Assembly: GCA_002423465.1 (NCBI GenBank)
Contig: DIWG01000055.1
Location: forward strand, 30,685 to 53,039
Reading direction: 5' to 3'
From: Syntrophaceae bacterium UBA6112
GTDB taxonomy: Bacteria > Desulfobacterota > Syntrophia > Syntrophales > UBA5619
Length of the DNA stretch: 22,355 nt
Shown here: positions 1 to 6,963 of the stretch, in pieces
How positions within the stretch are numbered: position 1 is the stretch's first letter
Layout of the letters: each line of letters begins with the position of its first letter
Position numbers and translations under genes: made by a program
The notes under the pieces: model-generated
What the model was told of the DNA's origin: nothing
Databases searched by the model: none
What the model saw: the letters and a program-made list of their open reading frames with translations, nothing else

Positions 1-504
1 CTGGTCGAGCAGCCGGTGCAGGCCGGCGACCCCGATGTCGTAAGAACGCTCGATCCGGCTGCCCATCGACTCCGCCGTAACCGCGGCCTCCTCCGCCACC
101 GGAATATCTGCCGTCCCCGCGCAAAGGACCATCACGTACTTCCCGTTATCTTGCTTTTCGGCCTTCGGCGGCCTCTCGATGACCAGAATCCGGGCGATTT
201 CGTGGTACGTGCATCCCTCGACTGCCGCGGCGATCCGCTCGGCGACATCAGGCGCCACGCGGGTCGCAAGGACCTTCTCGTGGTGCCTGACGAGCCTCTT
301 GACGATCTCAACGCTCTGCTCGCAGGTCTTTCCCTGGCAGAAAACCACCTCCGGAAAGCCCGTGCGGATCGCGCGGTGAAGATCAAGCTTCGCGCAACCG
401 ATATCATCATAGGGAAGGGTGCGAAGACGCTCGATCGCCTCCGCGACCGGCACATCGCCGGATTTCACCTCTTCGAGGAGTTTTTTGAGCCGGGGGGTAT
501 CCAT
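1..504 (-). CDS. larB: LarB, nickel-pincer cofactor biosynthesis (C-terminus off the window edge)
   Basis: The first 168 residues are visible; the frame is still open at base 1. LarB carboxylates the pyridinium ring of nicotinic acid adenine dinucleotide and hydrolyses the product, the first step towards the nickel-pincer nucleotide of lactate racemase and related enzymes. The recognisable part is the start of the PurE-like domain: a VMVLCAGTADIPVAEEAA stretch near residues 124-141, then a YDIGVAGLHRLL motif near 155-166, both characteristic of LarB. The ATG follows the larE stop codon with no gap (TAGATG), so the two are almost certainly cotranscribed and translationally coupled. The ribosome-binding region (AGGCAGG) lies inside the end of larE. 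Identification is confident from the motifs; the remaining C-terminal residues and any larC are out of sight. Confidence 0.88.
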   Translation of the reverse strand, partial: MDTPRLKKLLEEVKSGDVPVAEAIERLRTLPYDDIGCAKLDLHRAIRTGFPEVVFCQGKTCEQSVEIVKRLVRHHEKVLATRVAPDVAERIAAAVEGCTYHEIARILVIERPPKAEKQDNGKYVMVLCAGTADIPVAEEAAVTAESMGSRIERSYDIGVAGLHRLLDQ

Positions 505-1329
505 CTATCCTGCCTTCTCCTTCTCCAAAACCGCGTTCATGCTTCCCGTCCGGTAGCCGCTCAGGTCCAGGGCGGTGTATAGGTACTTCAACTCCTTGAA
601 CTTCTCCGCAATCCGCAACCTGATTTCGGGCGATGCGATGCGTTCGATTTCCTCCGGCTCGACCTCGATCCGCGCGATATCTCCGTGATGGCGGACCCGC
701 ACCTGGCGAAAACCCAACCTTTTGAGGAAACATTCCGCCTCTTCCAGACGCGTCAGGATGGCGGGTTCGATCCGGGTTCCGTAAGGAATGCGCGACGCCA
801 GGCAGGCAAAGGCCGGCTTGTCCCAGGTCGGCAGCCCCATCTGACGCGACAACTCCCGGATTTCCCGCTTGGTCAGCCCCGCCTCCCGAAGCGGACTGCG
901 GATGCCGAATTCTGCGGCCGCGCGGCTGCCCGGCCGGTAGTCGTCCAGATCATCGACATTCGATCCGTCGGCGACCCAGGGGATTCCCCGTGCCCGGCCG
1001 ATCGCGACGAGCCTGCCGAAGAGTTCCTTTTTGCAGAAGTAACAATGATCGGACGTGTTGGCTATGAAGGCCTCGTTCTTGAGTTCGTTGGTGTCAATCC
1101 GGGTTACGGGGATCCCCAGCCGATCCGCCGTCTCCAGGGCCTCCTCGACCTCCGAACGGGGGTAAGTCTCCGAGGAGGCCAGGACGCATACGGCCCGGTC
1201 TCCCAGGGCCTCCCGGGCAACCGCGGCAAGCAGCGTGCTGTCGCAGCCGCCGGAATAGCCGACCACCACTCCTCCCATTCCGGTCAGGATGGCGCGAAGC
1301 CGTTCTATTTTGGAATCGATCGTTTCCAT
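505..1329 (-). CDS. larE: LarE, ATP-dependent sacrificial sulfur transferase
   Basis: 274 residues. LarE adenylates the pyridine carboxylates made by LarB and converts them to thiocarboxylates, in the well-studied type by giving up the sulfur of one of its own cysteines. A PP-loop ATP pyrophosphatase motif, SGGCDS, is at residues 26-31. A cysteine in KPAFACLASRIPYG falls at residue 176, the same number as the sulfur-donor cysteine of Lactobacillus plantarum LarE. No CxxxC follows it, so a cluster-binding LarE variant is unlikely. A CYFC motif is at 96-99. The frame extends upstream to 1410, but I chose the ATG at 1329: it gives a normal N-terminus, has an AAAGAG ribosome-binding stretch, and the predicted promoter would start transcription almost at 1410, leaving no leader for the longer form. 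Confidence 0.92.
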   Translation of the reverse strand: METIDSKIERLRAILTGMGGVVVGYSGGCDSTLLAAVAREALGDRAVCVLASSETYPRSEVEEALETADRLGIPVTRIDTNELKNEAFIANTSDHCYFCKKELFGRLVAIGRARGIPWVADGSNVDDLDDYRPGSRAAAEFGIRSPLREAGLTKREIRELSRQMGLPTWDKPAFACLASRIPYGTRIEPAILTRLEEAECFLKRLGFRQVRVRHHGDIARIEVEPEEIERIASPEIRLRIAEKFKELKYLYTALDLSGYRTGSMNAVLEKEKAG

Positions 1330-1419
1330 GGCATCTCTTTTCAGCCGGCAGGGGGGGAACCCGATCGCACCTTTACATGATACAAACCGGGCAATTTCCC
1401 CAATCGGCATTCCGGGTGG

Positions 1420-1448
1420 ATTATGGGATGAATGGTTCCCGGTGTCAA
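1420..1448 (-). promoter_or_regulatory. Sigma70-like promoter for larE-larB
   Basis: On the minus strand there is a perfect -35 box TTGACA (1443-1448), a 17-base spacer and a -10 box CATAAT (1420-1425, 5 of 6 matches to consensus). Transcription would start near 1413, leaving a leader of about 83 bases before the larE ATG. It sits between the aldehyde dehydrogenase stop codon and larE, so larEB can be expressed independently of the upstream genes. Inferred from sequence only. Confidence 0.62.
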
Positions 1449-1465
1449 AGTCTTTTTTTGGCGGG

Positions 1466-2926
1466 CTATTGGGCGTATCGGATGTAGTTCACTTTGTAGG
1501 TTGTATAAAAATCCTTGTTGGTTGCTCCCTTGGAGAAAGCTCCCAGCCCGGACCCCTTGATGCCGCCGAAAGGCATGCAGCCGTCCGTGACGGTCCCATG
1601 GTTGACATGTGCCATCCCCGTTTCGATATCCCGCTGAAATTTGTTTATGTATTCGAGGTTGTCTGAAAAAAGGGAAGCGGCGAGCCCGTATTCGGTATCG
1701 TTGGCGGCCGTCATGGCTTCGTCGAAGGAATCGACCTTGATGCTGACCAGGACGGGTCCGAAGATCTCCTCGATCGCCACATTCATATCAGAGGTCACGT
1801 CGGTGATGAGCGTTGGCTCGATATAAAATCCCCTGTCGAAATCCCCGTCCTTCAATTGATGACCGCCCACCTTGATCTTAGCCCCGGCGTCTCTGGCGCT
1901 TTGGATGTGCGCCATAATCCCTTCCCCTGCGGAACGATTGATGATCGGACCCATGGTGACCTTGGGATCCATCCCATTGCCCAGCACATAAGCTTTCATC
2001 TTCTCGGCAATTTTTTCTTCCAATGCCTCGGCATGCTTTTTCAACACGATGACGCGACTGATCGATGTGCAGCGCTGCCCGCTTACGGCGAAGGCCGCTA
2101 CGGCGATCTGGGCAGCGGCAAAATCCAGGTTTTTATAATCGGCAACGATTGCCGGGTTCTTGCCACCCATCTCCAACTGCACCTTGGTGAAGTTTTTTGC
2201 GGCCACCGTGTTGATCCGGCGTCCGACCGACGTGGAACCGGTAAAGGTAATCCCCCGCACCAGCGGGTTGCCGGAAATCGCGTCACCCATGACACTGCCC
2301 CGGCCGATGACCATATTGACGACGCCCTGGGGAAAACCAGCTTTTTCGAACAGCTCCATAAGCAGAATACCGCAGTGTGGCGTATCGTAGGCGGGCTTGA
2401 AGACGACCGTGTTGCCGGTGACAAGCGCCGGGATGATCTTGCGCAGAGGGGTTAAAAAGGGGAAATTCCATGGTGCGATCGCGGCAATGACTCCGATCGG
2501 AACACGGGCGGCGACGCTCGTCACCCCCGGCCGGTTGCTGGGCATCGTTATCCCTTCGAGCCTCTGGCCCTCGCCCAGAAAATAGCGGCACTCCGCAACG
2601 CCGCGCACAGGCTCCCCGAGGGCCTCATGGATGGTTTTGCCCTCTTCGCGACACAAGGCTTCGCCGATTCGCTGCCGGTTCTGATCGAGAAGCGTCACAA
2701 ACCGGTCAATGTATTTCTCCCTTTCCGGGGGCAGCATCCGGCTCCAGCCCCTGAATGCCCAGTGGGCGCTTTCCACCGCGGCATCGGCATCTTCCCGATC
2801 GGATAGCGGAAAGTTCCCGACGATATCCCTGTCGTCGGCGGGGTTGAAGTCCGGATAATACCGCCCCGAGCGGGGCGCCGTCCATTTGCCGTCGATAAAG
2901 TTCAGATAGGTCTTTCCTTCGCTCAT
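1466..2926 (-). CDS. NAD(P)-dependent aldehyde dehydrogenase
   Basis: 486 residues, the normal length for the soluble aldehyde dehydrogenase superfamily, which oxidises aldehydes to acids with NAD(P)+. Visible landmarks are PWNFP (Asn154, oxyanion hole), LEMGG (general base Glu252), SGQRC (catalytic nucleophile Cys286) and, towards the C-terminus, EEIFGPVL and a PFGGIKGSGLG stretch. The substrate cannot be read from the sequence. The start at 2926 is preferred because it begins the conserved family N-terminus and has an AAAGGG ribosome-binding stretch. An in-frame ATG at 2992 overlaps the mocA stop as ATGA, has GGAGAA upstream, and would add 22 residues of unusual composition; it remains possible. 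Cotranscribed downstream of mocA, which suggests a link with an aldehyde-related molybdoenzyme pathway, but that is inference. Confidence 0.88.
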   Translation of the reverse strand: MSEGKTYLNFIDGKWTAPRSGRYYPDFNPADDRDIVGNFPLSDREDADAAVESAHWAFRGWSRMLPPEREKYIDRFVTLLDQNRQRIGEALCREEGKTIHEALGEPVRGVAECRYFLGEGQRLEGITMPSNRPGVTSVAARVPIGVIAAIAPWNFPFLTPLRKIIPALVTGNTVVFKPAYDTPHCGILLMELFEKAGFPQGVVNMVIGRGSVMGDAISGNPLVRGITFTGSTSVGRRINTVAAKNFTKVQLEMGGKNPAIVADYKNLDFAAAQIAVAAFAVSGQRCTSISRVIVLKKHAEALEEKIAEKMKAYVLGNGMDPKVTMGPIINRSAGEGIMAHIQSARDAGAKIKVGGHQLKDGDFDRGFYIEPTLITDVTSDMNVAIEEIFGPVLVSIKVDSFDEAMTAANDTEYGLAASLFSDNLEYINKFQRDIETGMAHVNHGTVTDGCMPFGGIKGSGLGAFSKGATNKDFYTTYKVNYIRYAQ

Positions 2927-2988
2927 ATCTTTTTCCCTTTCTCGATAGTACGCATCCCAATCGATCCAGCAACACACCGGATCTTCCA

Positions 2989-3588
2989 TCATTGCTGTTC
3001 TCCATCTTGCTTCTTTGCTTCCTGATAGTTCTTAGGCTTATCAATGTCATTCAGAACATTGGGCGAGTTTATGCATACTTCGAAAATATCACGGGCATGT
3101 TTCTTTACGACTTCCCGGGCGCCTTGGTCACTGATGGACAGCAGTTCCTCCCCATACCGTAAGTCAAGGATAACCGGATGCCCCCGGCGCCCATCGTAAA
3201 CCGGAATAACAATGCCATGCCCGCCTGCCCGGTAGGAATCAATCAATTGGTCAATAATATTGACGCTGATGAACGGCTGGTCTCCAGGAAGAAGCATGAA
3301 TGCCTCAGCGTCTGCAGGCGCGTTCTTAATCCCTAATTTTATGGATGAACTCATGCCGGCTCTGAAATCATGATTGACCAAGATACGAGTTTTTTTTGAT
3401 GATGTCATGATTTTAGCGGCGATTTCGTCGGAGGGGTGGCCTAGTACTACCAGTACGTGCCCTAACCGGGAAGTATCCGCGTTTTCAATAACCTTCTGGA
3501 GCATGATGGTTTTCCCCCAGGGCAGGAGTTGCTTCGGCGGGCACATCCTTTTTGATTCCCCGGCTGATAAGATGATGCCAACGATCAT
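2989..3588 (-). CDS. mocA: MocA-like molybdenum cofactor cytidylyltransferase
   Basis: 199 residues, a single nucleotidyltransferase domain. MocA transfers CMP from CTP to molybdopterin to make the molybdopterin cytosine dinucleotide used by the xanthine dehydrogenase/aldehyde oxidoreductase family. Seen here: an N-terminal LSAGESKRM nucleotide-binding loop (residues 7-15, with Cys16 where Gly is usual), PKQLLPW (17-23), GMSSSI (78-83), the metal-binding PGDQP (101-105) and GRRGHPV (133-139). The GRxGHP motif favours MocA over MobA. The gene is the first of a minus-strand unit and overlaps the possible long start of the aldehyde dehydrogenase by four bases. It follows a strong promoter containing a palindrome. 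Its dinucleotide is not the one used by the formate dehydrogenases in this window. Confidence 0.82.
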   Translation of the reverse strand: MIVGIILSAGESKRMCPPKQLLPWGKTIMLQKVIENADTSRLGHVLVVLGHPSDEIAAKIMTSSKKTRILVNHDFRAGMSSSIKLGIKNAPADAEAFMLLPGDQPFISVNIIDQLIDSYRAGGHGIVIPVYDGRRGHPVILDLRYGEELLSISDQGAREVVKKHARDIFEVCINSPNVLNDIDKPKNYQEAKKQDGEQQ

Positions 3589-3659
3589 TTTACTTGGATC
3601 CGATCATGGAAGGATTTGCTTATGGATGTTGCTCTTCCCGTTACAACTATTCGCAAAAT

Positions 3660-3688
3660 AACATATGTCAAAAATGACATAATGTCAA
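3660..3688 (-). promoter_or_regulatory. Promoter of mocA with an embedded palindromic operator
   Basis: Minus-strand -35 TTGACA (3683-3688), 17-base spacer and -10 TATGTT (3660-3665). A perfect inverted repeat, TATGTCA / TGACATA with a 4-base centre, covers 3664-3681, i.e. the whole spacer and the edge of the -10. A dimeric regulator bound there would block RNA polymerase, so this is a likely operator. Predicted transcription start is near 3653, giving a leader of about 65 bases. The remainder of the 3589-3850 gap holds only the terminator described separately. Confidence 0.6.
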
Positions 3689-3780
3689 GCAGGCAACGGG
3701 CATCATGGAAAGGTCGGAACGTATTTTCTTGCAGCGCGTGGAAAACCTCCTCGCCCAGGCCTTCGTCAGGGCCTACGACG

Positions 3781-3815
3781 AAAACGGCCGGGCTGCCTCA
3801 CAGGGCAGCACGGCC
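3781..3815 (-). terminator. Probable intrinsic terminator after the storage-protein gene
   Basis: Twelve-base arms at 3786-3797 and 3804-3815 pair with a single mismatch around a 6-base loop. Read on the minus strand, the GC-rich stem is followed by GTTTTC, a short and imperfect U-tract. It begins 35 bases beyond the stop codon of the storage-protein gene and precedes the mocA promoter, separating the two transcription units. Confidence 0.5.
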
Positions 3816-3850
3816 ATGTCGCGCAGATTCATTCGTTTCGATGATCGTCG

Positions 3851-4681
3851 TCAGGACTTCCGGATGATTGTTCCGACGTGTTCGCCGTTGAGCGCCCGCG
3901 TGATGTTCCCCTCCTTGAGGCCGTTGATGATCTGGATCCGGTTGATCACCTCGCTGTTCTGAATGATTTCCAGACAGGGCCTCTCAATGACCAGATCGTC
4001 CAGATCCATCGCCAGCAACTCCTTGACGGTGATCTCGGGGATGAATTCCGCCTGGTCGTTCTTCTTGGGATCGTCGGTATAGAGGCCGTCCTCGTCCTTG
4101 ATGAAGATGCAGTTCTTGGCGCCGATCAGATCGGCGACGATCAGGGTGCCCACATCAGTCCGGTGAATCGGAATCCGCCAGCCGGGTGCCGGCAGCGCGA
4201 ACAGATCGTAGGGCGGCATGCCGTGCATGACCGGGATGCAGTCGTCGGCAAAGTAATTGGAGAGCTTCAGAATGGAATCATGTCCGATCTTGATGCCGCC
4301 CCAGGGTGAGAGGAGCATGGCGACCAGCAGGGCGTTCTGCTCCGAAATGGCGCTGCCGAACTTGGCGATGATCCCTGTGGGCATCCCCAGCTCCAGACCG
4401 ATTGTATAGATATGCCGGCTGCGCGTTCCGCCGCCCGTCGTCAGGAGCATCCTGTGATGGGGCTTGTTGGCTGCGATCTCCTTGATGATCCCCGGCAGCC
4501 CCTTGATCCCCCGGTCGCAGATCGACTGCCCCCCGATCTTCAGGATCTGCACATCGGGGAACAGCCGCTGCTGGGGCGCCACGTTGAACTTTTCAGCGAA
4601 AGACTTGCTGACCAGGCTCTCTCCCATCAGCCTGCTCTTGACATGCAGCCGGCGACCGTCCTTCTCTCTCACCAGCGCCAT
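3851..4681 (-). CDS. Molybdenum storage protein subunit homologue (MosB-like, amino-acid-kinase fold)
   Basis: 276 residues, about the length of the Azotobacter vinelandii MoSto subunits, which form an ATP-dependent hexamer storing molybdate or tungstate as polyoxometalate clusters in the cytoplasm. Landmarks: KIGGQS (48-53), TGGGTRSRH (82-90), GMPPY (154-158), HRTDVG (173-178), KDEDGLYTDDP (195-205) and a C-terminal ALNGEHVGTII (263-273). GMPPY and KDEDGLYT resemble the beta subunit (MosB) more than MosA. Only one subunit gene is present, so a homo-oligomer is possible. UMP kinase is the nearest alternative, but the ending and the HRTD region fit MoSto better. The ATG at 4681 has an ideal GAAGGAG ribosome-binding site; an upstream in-frame start at 4717 lacks one. 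Last gene of a three-gene run. Confidence 0.85.
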   Translation of the reverse strand: MALVREKDGRRLHVKSRLMGESLVSKSFAEKFNVAPQQRLFPDVQILKIGGQSICDRGIKGLPGIIKEIAANKPHHRMLLTTGGGTRSRHIYTIGLELGMPTGIIAKFGSAISEQNALLVAMLLSPWGGIKIGHDSILKLSNYFADDCIPVMHGMPPYDLFALPAPGWRIPIHRTDVGTLIVADLIGAKNCIFIKDEDGLYTDDPKKNDQAEFIPEITVKELLAMDLDDLVIERPCLEIIQNSEVINRIQIINGLKEGNITRALNGEHVGTIIRKS

Positions 4682-4737
4682 AATTGTTCTCCTTCCGAAC
4701 CGGTCATCACTCGGCACCTTTGCACAGAGGGTGACGG

Positions 4738-4962
4738 TTAGTCCTTCACCTCCACATCCTCATCCTTGCCCTCTTTTGCGCCGTGAGTCAGCAGAACCAA
4801 CTCGGCGCCAATCGCCCCGGCAATCTGCTCCAGCTCCTTCTTCCGGAGATGATCCCCGTAAAATCTCACGTCGGCGCCCGATACAGCCACCAACTTGAAC
4901 CGGGGCTTTTTCTCCCCTTCACTCACCTTCCGCCGTTCCCGGTAGAAAATCATGCCCGCCAT
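4738..4962 (-). CDS. Unrecognised 74-residue protein between TiaS-like and MoSto-like genes
   Basis: I do not recognise this family. It is a small, highly charged soluble protein: a basic N-terminal segment (FYRERRKVSEGEKKPRFK, residues 6-23), a short hydrophobic strand (LVAVSGADVRFYG, 24-36), a charged helix-like stretch (37-50), a second hydrophobic segment (GAELVLLTHG, 52-61) and an acidic lysine/aspartate-rich tail. There is no cysteine, transmembrane segment or signal peptide. It looks like a small alpha/beta domain with Lys/Glu-rich ends. It is very likely expressed: GGGAGG lies 7 bases before the ATG, it starts 19 bases after the upstream stop, and the next gene follows at 56 bases. 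Position suggests a role with the storage protein, for example as an accessory, but nothing in the sequence proves it. Confidence 0.72.
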   Translation of the reverse strand: MAGMIFYRERRKVSEGEKKPRFKLVAVSGADVRFYGDHLRKKELEQIAGAIGAELVLLTHGAKEGKDEDVEVKD

Positions 4963-4981
4963 TTCCCGACCTCCCTTTCTT

Positions 4982-5704
4982 TTAAGTTGGTTTCTTTCTT
5001 TTGCCTCCGATGCTTTCCCAGAGATGATTATCCCGCATCAGGACCGGCAGCACGGCGCCGCCTCCCCAAAGGCGGGGACGCAACCACCCCCGGGTATCGA
5101 CCATGTCCGCCTCGCCGGGTACGACGGCATCCCGGTCGAGAGAAACAACTTTCATCCCTCTCTTCTCCAGTTCACCGACCCGGACCTGGTCCGGGATATC
5201 GCGCAGACCGTCGAACTCGATGAAACGGCCGCTCCAGCCCGCGGCCGTGAGGCCCACGGCCGCCGCCGCGCCGATGATCCCATCGCGGGTTCCACCGTGA
5301 CCGGACAGATGGATTCCCTCCGCCGCTTGAAGGGTTTCATCTTTGCTTACGATCCGTGCCGTGCAGGCCAGCCCCAGGGCGGCCAGATCCTGCAAGGCGG
5401 CGTCGCCCTCGCAGGCCAGGCAGAGGCCGGGATCACTGCCTTCATAGGATTCCCGTTCGATGTGAGCCGCAGCCCTCGCCAGCAGATCGTCTTTGAGGGC
5501 GGGATTGCTGAAATCAACGACGGCGCAGGCTGAGCTGTTGTGGGAGGTGTAGGGGATTCTCGGGTCCACGAGGAGCTGCTGGCGGACGACACCCCATAGG
5601 CGGCAGCCCGCCGGCAGAAGCGACTCGAAGCGCCGGACCAGCTTGCCGGTCCCCATCGGTGCACCGAGGATATCCGTATCGTCAAAACCGATATAGGCAC
5701 GCAT
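4982..5704 (-). CDS. TiaS-like (tRNA-Ile2 agmatinylcytidine synthetase-type) domain protein
   Basis: 240 residues. The N-terminus MRAYIGFDDTD (DDTD at 8-11), a YTSHNSSAC segment (52-60) and HGGTRDGIIGAAAAVGL (136-152) match the order and character of the N-terminal and central domains of archaeal TiaS, which modifies tRNA-Ile2 with agmatine. The C-terminal OB-fold and zinc ribbon of full TiaS are absent, so tRNA modification is doubtful, and bacteria normally use TilS for that wobble base. Cysteines at 34, 60, 95, 98 and 114 include a CLAC pair. A nucleotide-dependent role connected with the metal genes is possible but unproven. The ATG at 5704 starts the conserved domain; an upstream TTG at 5740 is less likely. 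Likely first gene of the run with the 74-residue protein and the MoSto homologue. Confidence 0.72.
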   Translation of the reverse strand: MRAYIGFDDTDILGAPMGTGKLVRRFESLLPAGCRLWGVVRQQLLVDPRIPYTSHNSSACAVVDFSNPALKDDLLARAAAHIERESYEGSDPGLCLACEGDAALQDLAALGLACTARIVSKDETLQAAEGIHLSGHGGTRDGIIGAAAAVGLTAAGWSGRFIEFDGLRDIPDQVRVGELEKRGMKVVSLDRDAVVPGEADMVDTRGWLRPRLWGGGAVLPVLMRDNHLWESIGGKRKKPT

Positions 5705-5934
5705 GATGATTTCTATATCACTTTTTTCTTTGTCACCCAACCGATTTCAGCGTCTCCGGAAACACGAGTCGATTTCGCGCTACAGTCACACAAAGTTATA
5801 ATCCTTCCGGCGATACCGATATGGAGAGTTAGATTTAGTATGAAAAAGTAATAAATAATAATTATATGTCAGTTTTTGTCTTGCAATTATCCCCTCAATC
5901 GTTTATCCTTCCGACCCATTTGAAGGAGTGAATC
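5705..5934. promoter_or_regulatory. Divergent, AT-rich control region
   Basis: This 230-base gap separates the minus-strand TiaS-like gene from the plus-strand regulator, so both promoters should lie here. Bases 5828-5890 are strikingly AT-rich against a GC-rich background. Candidate elements: TATAAT on the plus strand at 5797-5802 (with a poor -35), and a TATATGTCA half-site near 5871-5879 like the palindrome arm upstream of mocA. The plus-strand ribosome-binding site AAGGAG is at 5923-5928. No convincing complete promoter can be fixed on either strand. Confidence 0.4.
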
Positions 5935-6852
5935 ATGTCGGACGAGATGATGAATACCAAAGAGGCCGCCGGCTACCTGGGCATCCACGAAAAGCAGGTT
6001 TACGCCCTGATCAAGACGGGGCGCATGCCGGCGACGCGCGTCACGGGGAAGTGGATTTTCCCGAAAAAGGTGATCGACGGCTGGATCGAGACGGACGCCA
6101 AATCGGGCCTCGAACAGGTCAGACAGAAGAGCGGTCGGATTCCGGGCGCCCTGCTGGCCTCCGGCAGCAACGATCCGGTTCTCGACATCCTTCAGACCTG
6201 CCTGCGAAAAGCCCATCCGGAGTTTTTCATCTTTTCAGCCAATACGGGAAGCCGGGAGGGGCTGATCGCCCTGGAAAAGGGCTTTACCGACATCGCCTGG
6301 TCCCACCTACTCGATCCCGAAACGGGGGAGTACAATATCCCTTACCTGGACAGGCTGGTTCCGGGCGTCAAGGCCGTGGTCGTGAATCTATTCTTCCGGG
6401 AACTGGGTTTTGTGATCGCCCGGGGAAATCCCCGGGGCATCCGGGAATTTGCGGATCTCGTTCGGGAGGGAGTCCGTTTCGTCAACCGCCAGCCGGGTTC
6501 GGGGACACGGCTGCTGCTCGATCATCACCTGGAGAAGGCCGGGATTTTCGCTGATCGGATCATCGGTTACGACCAGGAAGTGTTCACCCACATCGAGGTG
6601 GGACTGGCCGTCCTTGGCGGTGAGGCGGACACGGGGATCGCCACGGCGGCGGTTTCGAGACTGCTCGGCCTCGATTTTATTCCCATCACCCAAGAGCGAT
6701 TCGACATGATCCTCGATCAGTCGGTTTTCTTTCAGAAGGGTGTCCAGGCCCTCATGGAAACGCTGGGCGGGAGTGAGTTCCGAAAAAGGGTCGGGAATCT
6801 GGGGAGCTATGATTTCCGGAGTTCAGGAAAGATTCTCTATTCAAAACCGTAG
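5935..6852 (+). CDS. Transcriptional regulator: excisionase-type HTH plus PBP-like oxyanion-sensing domain
   Basis: 305 residues. Residues 7-52 form a MerR/excisionase-like helix-turn-helix (TKEAAGYLGIHEKQVYALIKTGRMPATR). Residues about 71-295 are a cytoplasmic periplasmic-binding-protein-like domain (PF12727 type), with SANTGSREGL (101-110) and RQPGSGTR (185-192) as likely ligand loops. There is no signal peptide or membrane segment. Regulators of this design often lie beside molybdate or tungstate transport genes and are thought to sense the oxyanion directly. This one precedes the tup genes on the same strand, so control of tupABC is the simplest reading; the divergent MoSto-like operon is a second candidate target. 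The start is supported by AAGGAG six bases upstream. Ligand identity (tungstate or molybdate) cannot be decided from sequence. Confidence 0.82.
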   Translation: MSDEMMNTKEAAGYLGIHEKQVYALIKTGRMPATRVTGKWIFPKKVIDGWIETDAKSGLEQVRQKSGRIPGALLASGSNDPVLDILQTCLRKAHPEFFIFSANTGSREGLIALEKGFTDIAWSHLLDPETGEYNIPYLDRLVPGVKAVVVNLFFRELGFVIARGNPRGIREFADLVREGVRFVNRQPGSGTRLLLDHHLEKAGIFADRIIGYDQEVFTHIEVGLAVLGGEADTGIATAAVSRLLGLDFIPITQERFDMILDQSVFFQKGVQALMETLGGSEFRKRVGNLGSYDFRSSGKILYSKP

Positions 6853-6963
6853 GTTCTCACGGCAACGGAGGGGAAGCGATACCAGGTCGTGGAAGCCTTC
6901 GGGAATATATAAAGCATGGGAAGGAATGGATCGATTTCAAACAGCAAGTGAAAGGAGTTTGCG

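Noticed and set aside
1330..1410. 27-residue N-terminal extension of larE
   Set aside because: The predicted transcription start near 1413 leaves no room for a ribosome-binding site, and the extension does not resemble LarE proteins.
1856..2455. Plus-strand frame of about 200 codons opposite the aldehyde dehydrogenase
   Set aside because: It is the antisense shadow of a gene with intact catalytic residues and shows no recognisable domain.
3705..3962. Plus-strand reading frame beginning MERSERIFLQRVENLL
   Set aside because: The first 50 residues look natural, but the frame has no good ribosome-binding site, runs into the antisense of the storage-protein gene and contains its terminator. A decayed gene fragment cannot be excluded.
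6853..6963. Possible molybdenum- or tungsten-cofactor riboswitch ahead of the tup genes
   Set aside because: I could not identify the conserved stems or sequence of that RNA class here or in 7834-7950; no structure is claimed.
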